From: Chlamydia trachomatis A/HAR-13
Lineage (GTDB): Bacteria > Chlamydiota > Chlamydiia > Chlamydiales > Chlamydiaceae
Assembly (NCBI RefSeq): GCF_000012125.1
Contig: NC_007429.1
Span: forward strand, 620,001 to 684,000
Length of the DNA stretch: 64,000 nucleotides
Reading direction: 5' to 3'
A program made the translations under genes and the position numbers. Each line of letters begins with the position of its first letter. The stretch's first letter is position 1. This document shows, piece by piece, positions 1-7,260 of the stretch. Under the pieces are notes generated by a model, which saw nothing but the letters and a program-made list of their open reading frames with translations, had not been told where the DNA came from and did no database searches.

Positions 1-60
1 GATCTTATCCCAAAACACAATAGAACTAAAAATAGCCGCAATAAAAACAACTTTCTTCAT
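1..60 (-). CDS. Outer membrane protein gene, 5' end only
   Basis: The window opens inside a minus-strand gene. Its ATG is at 58-60 and the first 20 codons read MKKVVFIAAIFSSIVFWDKI, the start of a Sec signal peptide (two lysines, then a hydrophobic stretch). A Shine-Dalgarno AAAAAGG lies 7 nt upstream (positions 68-74 on the plus strand). By gene order this should be the CT546-type predicted outer membrane protein, but 20 residues cannot confirm that. It diverges from the next gene, so both promoters must lie in 61-211. Confidence 0.65.
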   Translation of the reverse strand, partial: MKKVVFIAAIFSSIVFWDKI

Positions 61-148
61 AACCCAACCTTTTTATTTATTTTAATAAATAAAAACAGCG
101 ATGCCAAATAAATTTTTTTGTTTTTGCTAAACAAAAGCTATAAGAGAT

Positions 149-178
149 TTGACAAATTCTCTTTTTCTTTTTTATGAT
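149..178 (+). promoter_or_regulatory. Sigma-66 type promoter, TTGACA-18-TATGAT
   Basis: TTGACA at 149-154 and TATGAT at 173-178 with an 18-nt, T-rich spacer. This is close to the vegetative consensus. It places transcription start near 185, just upstream of the ATG at 212. A TTG at 149 that could extend the downstream frame is the -35 box itself, which argues for the later start. Confidence 0.7.
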
Positions 179-211
179 GACGCTTTGTTATTATTGTCCC
201 TGCGTCTAGCT

Positions 212-1168
212 ATGAAAGTCATTTTAAGAGCGCTTTGCTTGTTTCTTGTGTTGCCCTGCGGATGTTATGCACGAGTGCCCTCTTTTGAACCTTTCCGAGG
301 CGCTATCGCCCCAAACCGGTACACTCCTAAACATTCCCCAGAACTCTATTTCGAGATAGGAGATAAATACTTTCAGGCTAAAAAATTTAAGCAAGCTCTT
401 CTTTGTTTTGGAATGATAACACATCATTTCCCAGAACATGCTCTTCATCCTAAAGCACAGTTTCTTGTAGGGCTCTGCTATCTTGAAATGGGCCATCCTG
501 ACTTAGCGGATAAAGCGCTAACTCAATATCAAGAGCTCGCCGATACAGAATATTCTGAACAATTATTCGCCATTAAGTATTCTATCGCACAAAGTTTCGC
601 TAACGGAAAGCGTAAAAATATCCTTCCTTTGGAAGGGTTCCCTAAGTTGTTGAAAGCAGATACAGATGCTCTGCGTATTTTTGAAGAAATTGTGACAGCA
701 CCTTCCGACGCAGACCTCAAAGCTTCTGCTCTCTACGCAAAAGGTGCTCTTTTGTTCGCCCGAAAAGAATATTCGGAAGCGATCAAAACTCTAAAAAAAG
801 TTTCTCTTCAGTTTCCTTCACACTCTCTTTCTCCAGAGTCTTTTACCCTTATTGCAAAAATCCATTGCTTACAAGCTTTGCAAGAGCCCTATAATGAACA
901 GTATCTTCAAGATGCTCGGATGAATGCAGCAGCTTTACGTAAACAACACCCTAATCATCCTAGCAATACAGAAGTAGAGAACTATATTCATCACATGTGC
1001 GAAGCTTACGCTTCTTGCTTATATTCAACCGGACGCTTTTATGAGAAAAAGCGAAAAGCCTCTTCTGCAAAAATTTATTACTCAATAGCTCTAGAAAACT
1101 TCCCTGATACCTCCTATGTCGCTAAATGCAATAAACGATTAGAACGGCTCTCTAAACAAATGAGTTAA
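212..1168 (+). CDS. TPR-type secreted protein, BamD/YfiO-like
   Basis: A protein of 318 residues. An N-terminal signal peptide (about residues 1-20, hydrophobic core LFLVLP, then C-G-C) is followed by helical tetratricopeptide-like repeats. The repeat style (YFEIGDKYFQAKKFKQALLCF, later AKGALLFARKEYSEAIKTLKKV) resembles BamD/ComL, the lipoprotein that helps insert beta-barrels in the outer membrane. A cysteine suitable for lipidation is present but the lipobox is poor, so membrane anchoring is uncertain. I chose the ATG at 212 because it starts the signal peptide and because the upstream TTG lies in the promoter. No clear Shine-Dalgarno precedes it; the leader is only about 27 nt. It matches CT547 by order. 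The BamD role is inference from the repeats and envelope context. Confidence 0.7.
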   Translation: MKVILRALCLFLVLPCGCYARVPSFEPFRGAIAPNRYTPKHSPELYFEIGDKYFQAKKFKQALLCFGMITHHFPEHALHPKAQFLVGLCYLEMGHPDLADKALTQYQELADTEYSEQLFAIKYSIAQSFANGKRKNILPLEGFPKLLKADTDALRIFEEIVTAPSDADLKASALYAKGALLFARKEYSEAIKTLKKVSLQFPSHSLSPESFTLIAKIHCLQALQEPYNEQYLQDARMNAAALRKQHPNHPSNTEVENYIHHMCEAYASCLYSTGRFYEKKRKASSAKIYYSIALENFPDTSYVAKCNKRLERLSKQMS

Positions 1169-1192
1169 GCGAACCAAAGGGAAACTTCTTGC

Positions 1193-1777
1193 ATGCTGAA
1201 AATGTTTTGGTTGAATAGCCTCGTTTTCTTCTCGTTACTACTATCAGCCTGCGGCTATACAGTGCTCTCCCCCCACTATGTAGAAAAGAAATTCTCGCTT
1301 TCCGAAGGCATCTATGTCTGCCCTATCGAAGGAGATTCATTAGGAGATCTCGTATCCTCTCTTTCTTACGAATTAGAAAAGCGAGGACTCCACACACGAT
1401 CTCAAGGAACCTCTTCTGGTTATGTACTCAAAGTCTCTCTTTTCAATGAGACTGATGAAAATATTGGATTCACATACACTCCCCAAAAACCTGATGAAAA
1501 ACCTGTAAAACACTTCATTGTCTCTAATGAAGGGCGCTTAGCGTTATCAGCAAAAGTCCAACTAATCAAAAACCGCACACAAGAAATATTAGTGGAGAAA
1601 TGTCTGAGAAAATCGGTTACTTTTGATTTTCAACCTGACCTCGGAACCGCGAATGCTCATCAGCTAGCTCTCGGACAATTTGAAATGCATAATGAAGCAA
1701 TAAAAAGCGCTTCTCGTATATTGTATTCGCAATTAGCAGAGACTATTGTACAACAGGTATACTATGACCTTTTCTGA
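1193..1777 (+). CDS. LptE-like outer membrane lipoprotein
   Basis: A protein of 194 residues with a classical lipoprotein signal: hydrophobic stretch, then L-S-A-C20 followed by G-Y-T. Mature proteins starting C-G-Y/F and ending in a helix of the form SASRILYSQLAETIVQQV resemble LptE, the plug lipoprotein of the LptD outer-membrane LPS translocon. Chlamydia makes lipooligosaccharide, so a role in LPS assembly is reasonable but inferred. It lies 24 nt after the preceding TPR gene and overlaps the start of rsbW, so the three are probably co-transcribed. A GGGA lies 11 nt before the ATG. Confidence 0.65.
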   Translation: MLKMFWLNSLVFFSLLLSACGYTVLSPHYVEKKFSLSEGIYVCPIEGDSLGDLVSSLSYELEKRGLHTRSQGTSSGYVLKVSLFNETDENIGFTYTPQKPDEKPVKHFIVSNEGRLALSAKVQLIKNRTQEILVEKCLRKSVTFDFQPDLGTANAHQLALGQFEMHNEAIKSASRILYSQLAETIVQQVYYDLF

Positions 1778-2204
1778 AGGAGAGCAAGTTTTCCCAGCAA
1801 CATTACAAGATCTTTATCCTATGCTCGATTTTGTCAAACGAGCAGGCGTCCACTGTAACTGTACTCAGAAAAAACTATCGAAGCTAGAGCTTGCTTGTGA
1901 AGAACTTCTCTTAAATATTATCACCCATGCCTATAAAGGGCTTCCTTCCACAGAATGGATCCGTATTCTTTGCACAGAAACTCCAGATGCTCTTTTAGTT
2001 CGGATCACAGATCATGGCCCAGCCTTTAATCCCATAACCGCTTCGCCAGACATCATGCGCCTGGATCTACCTATTGAGCAAAGAAGAATTGGTGGACTAG
2101 GGATATTTCTAGCAAAATACTCGGTGGATGTTTTTGATTATGAGAGAGTTAACGACACAAATGTTGTCACTCTCACTCTATACACAAAACCTCACAACTC
2201 ATAG
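1764..2204 (+). CDS. rsbW: Anti-sigma factor serine kinase RsbW
   Basis: A protein of 146 residues of the GHKL serine-kinase family. The N box is E-L-L-L-N51-I-I-T-H, the G1 box D83-H-G-P-A-F-N and the G2 box G-G-L-G-I-F (110-115). RsbW phosphorylates RsbV-type antagonists and holds a target in check. Chlamydia lacks sigma B, and published work debates whether the target is sigma 66 or another sigma factor. The RsbU phosphatase that would reverse the phosphorylation is encoded in this same window at 45960. The ATG at 1764 is preferred over an upstream in-frame TTG (1746) and overlaps the end of the LptE-like gene by 14 nt. The gene converges on the next, with 6 nt between stop codons. Confidence 0.85.
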   Translation: MTFSEGEQVFPATLQDLYPMLDFVKRAGVHCNCTQKKLSKLELACEELLLNIITHAYKGLPSTEWIRILCTETPDALLVRITDHGPAFNPITASPDIMRLDLPIEQRRIGGLGIFLAKYSVDVFDYERVNDTNVVTLTLYTKPHNS

Positions 2205-2210
2205 TCTAAT

Positions 2211-2636
2211 CTATCCATCTATTGAAGGCGGGCGTAATGCCCGTAATTCTTTTTCTGTATCCTGGATATCACACAAATATCTTCGCAACGCCTCTAAGAT
2301 TAAACTCGAATTATTATACTTTCCTGATGCTTCAAAAGCTAATTCAGGAGAGAACTCTTCACCCTGGTTTAAAGCGATGTAGCCGCGAGTAATTGCCTCA
2401 CCATCAACTAATGTAGGTACCAACCACACAGCAAAATTTGTGTTAAATAAAGTGAGTTTATCTGAAGATTCTGATACGATGAAGTCATTAACAGCACTGT
2501 CAGCAAGTTCCTCAGCCTTAAAATCTAAAGCCGAACGAGCTAAGACATCAGATATATCCAGAAAGCCTTCTGGAAAAGCTGTGTTGTGATTGGTAATTGA
2601 GCGACGGAAAAAATCCTCTAAAAAATCTAAACTCAC
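2211..2636 (-). CDS. Conserved hypothetical protein (CT550-type)
   Basis: A soluble, acidic protein of 141 residues with no signal peptide or membrane segment. It starts with GTG at 2634-2636 behind a GGAG 8 nt upstream. I do not recognise a family. It is the only minus-strand gene in the first 19 kb and lies tail-to-tail with rsbW, so it is its own transcription unit. The 107-nt gap to dacF must hold two divergent promoters. Confidence 0.6.
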   Translation of the reverse strand: MSLDFLEDFFRRSITNHNTAFPEGFLDISDVLARSALDFKAEELADSAVNDFIVSESSDKLTLFNTNFAVWLVPTLVDGEAITRGYIALNQGEEFSPELAFEASGKYNNSSLILEALRRYLCDIQDTEKELRALRPPSIDG

Positions 2637-2743
2637 TGCCGTTTCTCCTTTCTCAAGGGTAATTTGTTATTGAAGGCACCGTCAAGAGCTTTTTTGATAT
2701 TCATAAGTCGAAATTCTTAGAAAGCAGACCATCAGCAGGTTCC

Positions 2744-4057
2744 ATGCGTACTTTTTTCTTGTTGTGTCGGTTCTTTATCTGCTTGGCTCCCTTTTTTCTC
2801 TCGTTTCCTTTGTACGCAGATCCCCATACTGTTCTTACAAAAGGAATCGTAGCCGCAGTCGTTCATGCAGATTCCGGAGCAATTCTGAAAGAAAAAAATC
2901 TGGATCACAAGATTTTCCCTGCAAGCATGACCAAGATTGCAACCGCTTTACTCATTTTAAGGCAGTATCCTGATGTGTTAACTCGTTTCATCACTACTCG
3001 CAGAGAGCCACTGACTTCTATCACTCCTCAGGCTAAACAACAATCCGGATACCGAAGCCCTCCCCATTGGCTAGAAACTGATGGTATGACTATTCAACTA
3101 AAAGTGAAGGAAGAGGTGTCTGGATGGGACCTTTTTCACGCTCTACTTATTAGCTCTGCAAATGATGCTGCCAATGTTTTAGCAGATGCCTGCTGCCAAA
3201 GCGTCTCTGCTTTCATGCGCCAACTTAATGAGTTTTTGAGGGAACTCGGTTGCCAAAATACTCATTTTAATTCTCCTCATGGACTCCATCATCCTGATCA
3301 CTACACGACAGCTAGAGATCTATCACTCATCATGAAAGAAGCTTTAAAAGAGCCTCTTTTCCGCCAAGTCATTCGCACAGCGTCCTATACCATGGAGGCC
3401 ACCAACTTAAGTCCAGAAAGAGTTCTGTCTTCCACGAACAAACTTCTTTCTTCCTCTTCGACTTACTTTTATCCACCTTGTTTAGGAGGGAAAACAGGAA
3501 CTACAAAAAGTGCAGGGAAAAATATCATTTTCGCTGCAGAAAAGAACAATCGCTCAATTATTGTTGTAGCAGCAGGATATTTTGGCCCTGCTGCTCAACT
3601 ATACCAAGATGCTATAGCTCTGTGCGAAGATCTATTTAATGAACAGCTATTACGATGCTTTTTAATCCCTCCCGCAAGTCACTATCCTGTACCAACTCGA
3701 TTTGGCACTGTGACAGCTCCGGTAGCACAAGGCATTTATTACGACTTTTATCCTTCCGAAGGAGATCCCCTCTTAACCCTTTCCCTAGAACCCAATAAGA
3801 TCTCTTTCCCCATTCGGAAAGGAGATCTTCTAGGCCATTGGATTTTATCCACCCCTACTGGAGAGAATCAACATTCTATCCCATTCCTAGCAGAGAGCGA
3901 TATCCTCCCTACTTTAAAGCAACGAATTCTTTTAATGAGTCTTCGTATGCTTACCACTTATAGAACTTACGTTCTTATCCTACTCTTTGTTTGGATCTAT
4001 CGTAGGAAAAAGCAACCTCGTGCGACAAAAACTTTTTCTAACCCTTTTTTCTCTTAA
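2744..4057 (+). CDS. dacF: D-alanyl-D-alanine carboxypeptidase (penicillin-binding protein)
   Basis: A protein of 437 residues. A signal peptide (about 1-25) is followed by the three serine-peptidase S11 motifs in order: S61-M-T-K64 (nucleophile and base), S138-A-N140 and K249-T-G251. A C-terminal membrane helix (around residues 400-418) precedes a basic tail, anchoring the enzyme on the periplasmic face. S11 enzymes trim the terminal D-Ala from peptidoglycan stem peptides, which fits the thin septal peptidoglycan of Chlamydia. All catalytic motifs are intact. A terminator follows at 4071. Confidence 0.9.
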   Translation: MRTFFLLCRFFICLAPFFLSFPLYADPHTVLTKGIVAAVVHADSGAILKEKNLDHKIFPASMTKIATALLILRQYPDVLTRFITTRREPLTSITPQAKQQSGYRSPPHWLETDGMTIQLKVKEEVSGWDLFHALLISSANDAANVLADACCQSVSAFMRQLNEFLRELGCQNTHFNSPHGLHHPDHYTTARDLSLIMKEALKEPLFRQVIRTASYTMEATNLSPERVLSSTNKLLSSSSTYFYPPCLGGKTGTTKSAGKNIIFAAEKNNRSIIVVAAGYFGPAAQLYQDAIALCEDLFNEQLLRCFLIPPASHYPVPTRFGTVTAPVAQGIYYDFYPSEGDPLLTLSLEPNKISFPIRKGDLLGHWILSTPTGENQHSIPFLAESDILPTLKQRILLMSLRMLTTYRTYVLILLFVWIYRRKKQPRATKTFSNPFFS

Positions 4058-4070
4058 CTCTCTATCTAAG

Positions 4071-4111
4071 AAATCTTTAGCGGACTTTTTTTCCGCTTTT
4101 TTCTAAGATTT
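4071..4111 (+). terminator. Rho-independent terminator after dacF
   Basis: Nested dyad: AAATCTT ... AAGATTT outside, AGCGGA ... TCCGCT inside, with a T-rich loop and a T run inside the right arm. It lies 14 nt after the dacF stop. Confidence 0.65.
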
Positions 4112-4190
4112 CCTGGTTGTTAGAGAAAGTCTTTTTTCCTGTCCCGTTCTTTCTCAAGAGCTTTTGTTCAGATTGCGTAAAAGGACTCCT

Positions 4191-4598
4191 ATGTTCATAA
4201 AATCTTTTGTTCACTTGTGCCTGCTCTTTAGTCTTACCCCAACCGGGCTCTTCTCTGCTGCGCCCATCTCCGCACACCCATCTGTTACGAAAAAGCTCTC
4301 ATTGCGGCAACTATTCAAACGTTTCCTTCCAGAAACCTCTCATAATAAAAAAGAGCGCTACTACCATTTCTTAAAACATGTAAGTCATGCTCTCAAACGT
4401 CCCGAAATATGGAATGATTTACAAAATCTTCTCCTTATTCTCATGCAATTCGAGCAGTTTGCCAATCAAGAAGTAGGTTCTCGCCGTTATGAAGAAATCC
4501 TTTCGCAAATAATAGAAAAAAGAATTCATTTCCTATTATCCGAGCAACAGGTTTCTGAACTTACCGATATACTCGCTCCCAAACCAGGAGACCTATGA
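4191..4598 (+). CDS. Small secreted hypothetical protein (CT552-type)
   Basis: A protein of 135 residues with a signal peptide (MFIKSFVHLCLLFSLTPTGL, then small residues near 23-25) and a helical, charged mature part with no cysteines. The ATG at 4191 has a very good ribosome-binding site, AAAAGG, 6 nt upstream. An upstream in-frame TTG at 4164 lacks one. The last codon overlaps the start of the methyltransferase gene (ATGA), so the two are translationally coupled. I do not recognise the family. Confidence 0.65.
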   Translation: MFIKSFVHLCLLFSLTPTGLFSAAPISAHPSVTKKLSLRQLFKRFLPETSHNKKERYYHFLKHVSHALKRPEIWNDLQNLLLILMQFEQFANQEVGSRRYEEILSQIIEKRIHFLLSEQQVSELTDILAPKPGDL

Positions 4599-5701
4599 TT
4601 CCTTTTCGCTTCCATCATCTCTACATTTTGCTCGATAGTTTATTCTCTTCCCCAATAGGAGAAAGCAACCGTGTAGCTGCGTACTTTAAAGAGCATCCCT
4701 CTCTTGGCTCGAAGGACCGTCAATGGATCAATACTCGTATTTTTACCATCTTACGTCACCGCCGTTTGTTAGAAGCTTTGGTCTTAGCAGAGGGAAAAGA
4801 AATCTCTGCACAAACATTAGTTGAAAAGGTGGAAGAGGGAGTCACCGAAAATATTGAGCAATTTCAACACCTGCCTTGGCCTGTTCGCTACTCCATATCG
4901 GACGATCTAGCAGAGTGCTTAACAACGGATTACGGCGAGGAAGAAGCTATCCGTCTAGCCAAAATATTTTTAGAAGAAGCTCCTTGCTCCATTCGTGTAA
5001 ATACTCGACGAATCTCTGTAGATAAACTCCAAAAGGTTCTGCCTTTCCCTTGTCAAAGAGGCGCGGCTCCTTCTTCATTGCGTTTTGAAAAACGCTATCC
5101 TCTGCAACACACACGAGCATTCCGCAGAGGGCTCTTTGAAATTCAAGATGAATCCTCTCAAATCATCACAAATGCCATTCTAATTAAAGATTCCGATACT
5201 GTTTTAGATTTCTGTGCTGGGGCTGGAGGGAAAAGCTTGATCTTTGCACAACGCGCTCGCCACGTGACCTTACATGATAGCCGTCCGCAAGCCTTAGAGG
5301 AGGCTCGTCACCGCCTCTCGCGATCAGGAATTAAAAATTTTACTATTCCATCTCAACCTTTGAAAAAACACAGTTTCTCTCTAGTCGTGGTTGACGCTCC
5401 TTGCACTGGAAGTGGCGTCTTCCGCCGACATCCAGAAAAAAAGCTTCTCTTCTCCAAACAACTCCTCCATAACAATTCGATTGCTCAAGAAAGGATTTTA
5501 AAAGAAGCCTTAGCTTATGTCGCTCCATGCGGACGCTTGGTATACATCACCTGTTCGCTTATGAAAGAAGAGAATGAAAAACATACCTCTTGGATGGCTT
5601 CCCAAGGATGGAAATGCGTGAAAGAAGTGAAAATTCCGCTAGTTTCCCGACAAGGGGATGCTTTTTTCTCGTCGCATTTTATCCGATCTCGCTCGCTCTA
5701 G
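4595..5701 (+). CDS. rsmB: 16S rRNA m5C967 methyltransferase, RsmB/Fmu family
   Basis: A protein of 368 residues with an N-terminal NusB-like RNA-binding region and a C-terminal Rossmann methyltransferase. Visible motifs are the SAM site D-F-C-A-G-A-G-G-K-S (205-214), the motif IV cysteine in D-A-P-C270-T-G-S-G, and the motif VI catalytic cysteine in T-C320-S. This cysteine pair is diagnostic of RNA cytosine-C5 methyltransferases. It begins with ATG overlapping the previous stop by 4 nt. The exact target base is taken from the family. Confidence 0.85.
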   Translation: MIPFRFHHLYILLDSLFSSPIGESNRVAAYFKEHPSLGSKDRQWINTRIFTILRHRRLLEALVLAEGKEISAQTLVEKVEEGVTENIEQFQHLPWPVRYSISDDLAECLTTDYGEEEAIRLAKIFLEEAPCSIRVNTRRISVDKLQKVLPFPCQRGAAPSSLRFEKRYPLQHTRAFRRGLFEIQDESSQIITNAILIKDSDTVLDFCAGAGGKSLIFAQRARHVTLHDSRPQALEEARHRLSRSGIKNFTIPSQPLKKHSFSLVVVDAPCTGSGVFRRHPEKKLLFSKQLLHNNSIAQERILKEALAYVAPCGRLVYITCSLMKEENEKHTSWMASQGWKCVKEVKIPLVSRQGDAFFSSHFIRSRSL

Positions 5702-5802
5702 AATCTTGATCTTAAACCATCAGTGCAGGTACTATAGGACGAGGGCTAACGGACGTTTCTTCTAATTCATCCTTTATTCTTTCCAAAGAACTTCTGTGAC
5801 TT

Positions 5803-5850
5803 GGGAAGGATGATATGCCCTCTTATAAGTAAAAATTATCATTTTTTATC
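5803..5850 (+). promoter_or_regulatory. Possible hairpin-bridged ribosome-binding site of brnQ
   Basis: No Shine-Dalgarno lies at normal distance from the brnQ ATG. GGGAAGG at 5803-5809 is followed at once by ATGATA (5810-5815), which can pair with TATCAT (5837-5842), leaving 8 nt to the ATG at 5851. The stem is AT-rich with a 21-nt loop. The layout copies the stronger elements upstream of sctL, parA and trpS, but this case could be chance. Confidence 0.3.
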
Positions 5851-7086
5851 ATGCATAAGAAAACACAATCACATTCTCATAAAGGACTTTCCATTTGGTC
5901 TATTGGAGGATCGATCTTTGCTATGTTCTTTGGAGCAGGCAATGTGGTATTCCCCTTAGCCTTAGGACACCACTTCTATTATCATACTTCTTACGCTTGT
6001 TTGGGTATGATTCTGACAGCCGTACTTACGCCTTTATTAGGTCTGTTTGCGATGATGCTGTACTCTGGAAATTACCGTTCATTCTTTGCTTCTATTGGAA
6101 GAATGCCTGGTATGGTGTTGATGGTTGCAATTCTATGCATTATTGGCCCTTTCGGGGGAATTCCTAGAACTATTGCTGTGTCTTACGATACGCTAGCCTC
6201 GTTGGGAGACAAACATCCTACATTACTTCCTTCCCTACCTTGGTTTAGTGTCTTCTTTTGCGTACTTGTTTACCTCTTCGTTTGCAAGCTCAGCAAGCTG
6301 ATTCAATGGCTGGGGTCCGTTTTTTCCCCTGTCATGTTAGGAACTTTAGCCTGGCTGATTATCAAAGGACTCCTACTGCCTGCTCATGCACTTCCCTCAG
6401 AAAGCGTAACCTTTTCGAAGCAACAAGCCTTTGTTACAGGACTTTCGGAAGGTTTTAACACTATGGATTTATTAGGAGCCTTCTTCTTCTGCTCCATAGT
6501 CCTTGTATCAATTCAGCAACTTATGGTGCAGCAGAAGCATGAGTCTTCTGAAGAAAAACCTTTAGAGTTTCACCATATTGGGAAGACTGAGAAATACAAA
6601 CTTGCTATGAGTTTTCTTTTAGCAGCCGCGCTACTTAGCCTTGTATATCTAGGCTTTGCCTTCTGTGCTGCCCGTCATGCGGGAGCTCTGATAGATGTTC
6701 AAAGAGGGCAAATTCTAGGAAGAATTTCGGCTCTTGTAGTTGGCCCCAATAGCTTTTTAACAGGGCTGAGCGTCTTTCTTGCTTGCCTAACCACTGCAAT
6801 TGCAGCAACAGGGATTTTCGCGGATTTTATCGCGAGAGTCGTTTCTTCTCAAAAAATGAGTTACTCCAATGCTTTAATCGTTACTTTGGTTCCTACATAC
6901 CTAGTATCGATTCTTAGTTTTGAGAATATTAGCAAGATTCTCATCCCCATTTTGGAAATGAGCTATCCTGCACTCATAGCATTAACTTGCGGTGTTATTG
7001 CGAAGAAGCTTTGGGATTTCCCCCATGCAAAAACTTTATTTTATCTTGTTTTTGCACTTACGATACTCTATAAGCTGTCCGTTTAA
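5851..7086 (+). CDS. brnQ: Branched-chain amino acid:cation symporter BrnQ (LIVCS)
   Basis: An integral membrane protein of 411 residues with about 12 hydrophobic segments. The N-terminal signature F-F-G-A-G-N-V-V-F-P-L-A-L-G (about 29-42) is typical of the LIVCS family, which imports leucine, isoleucine and valine with Na+ or H+. Chlamydia cannot make these amino acids, so uptake from the host is expected. It starts at ATG 5851, needed for the first helix. Its ribosome-binding site is atypical (see 5803-5850). A strong terminator follows. Confidence 0.88.
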   Translation: MHKKTQSHSHKGLSIWSIGGSIFAMFFGAGNVVFPLALGHHFYYHTSYACLGMILTAVLTPLLGLFAMMLYSGNYRSFFASIGRMPGMVLMVAILCIIGPFGGIPRTIAVSYDTLASLGDKHPTLLPSLPWFSVFFCVLVYLFVCKLSKLIQWLGSVFSPVMLGTLAWLIIKGLLLPAHALPSESVTFSKQQAFVTGLSEGFNTMDLLGAFFFCSIVLVSIQQLMVQQKHESSEEKPLEFHHIGKTEKYKLAMSFLLAAALLSLVYLGFAFCAARHAGALIDVQRGQILGRISALVVGPNSFLTGLSVFLACLTTAIAATGIFADFIARVVSSQKMSYSNALIVTLVPTYLVSILSFENISKILIPILEMSYPALIALTCGVIAKKLWDFPHAKTLFYLVFALTILYKLSV

Positions 7087-7112
7087 TAGACTTAGTCGCA
7101 ATTGTTTGAAGC

Positions 7113-7145
7113 CATCCCTTACTGAATAAGTAAGGGATGTTCTTT
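7113..7145 (+). terminator. Terminator after brnQ
   Basis: A perfect 11-bp stem CATCCCTTACT / AGTAAGGGATG (7113-7123, 7129-7139) with a 5-nt loop, followed by TTCTTTT. It lies 27 nt after the stop codon. Confidence 0.85.
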
Positions 7146-7260
7146 TGCCCGGAAAGCAACCCAAAAAACGCCTTTAGAAGACACCTATCTACTCCTAAAC
7201 ACTCGTTCCTTTCTGCCTAGGTCATGCGCAAGCATGGGAACGTAACAGAGATTGATTCTT

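Noticed and set aside
149..211. N-terminal extension of the first TPR gene to TTG 149
   Set aside because: The TTG is part of a TTGACA -35 box and the extension would precede a complete signal peptide.
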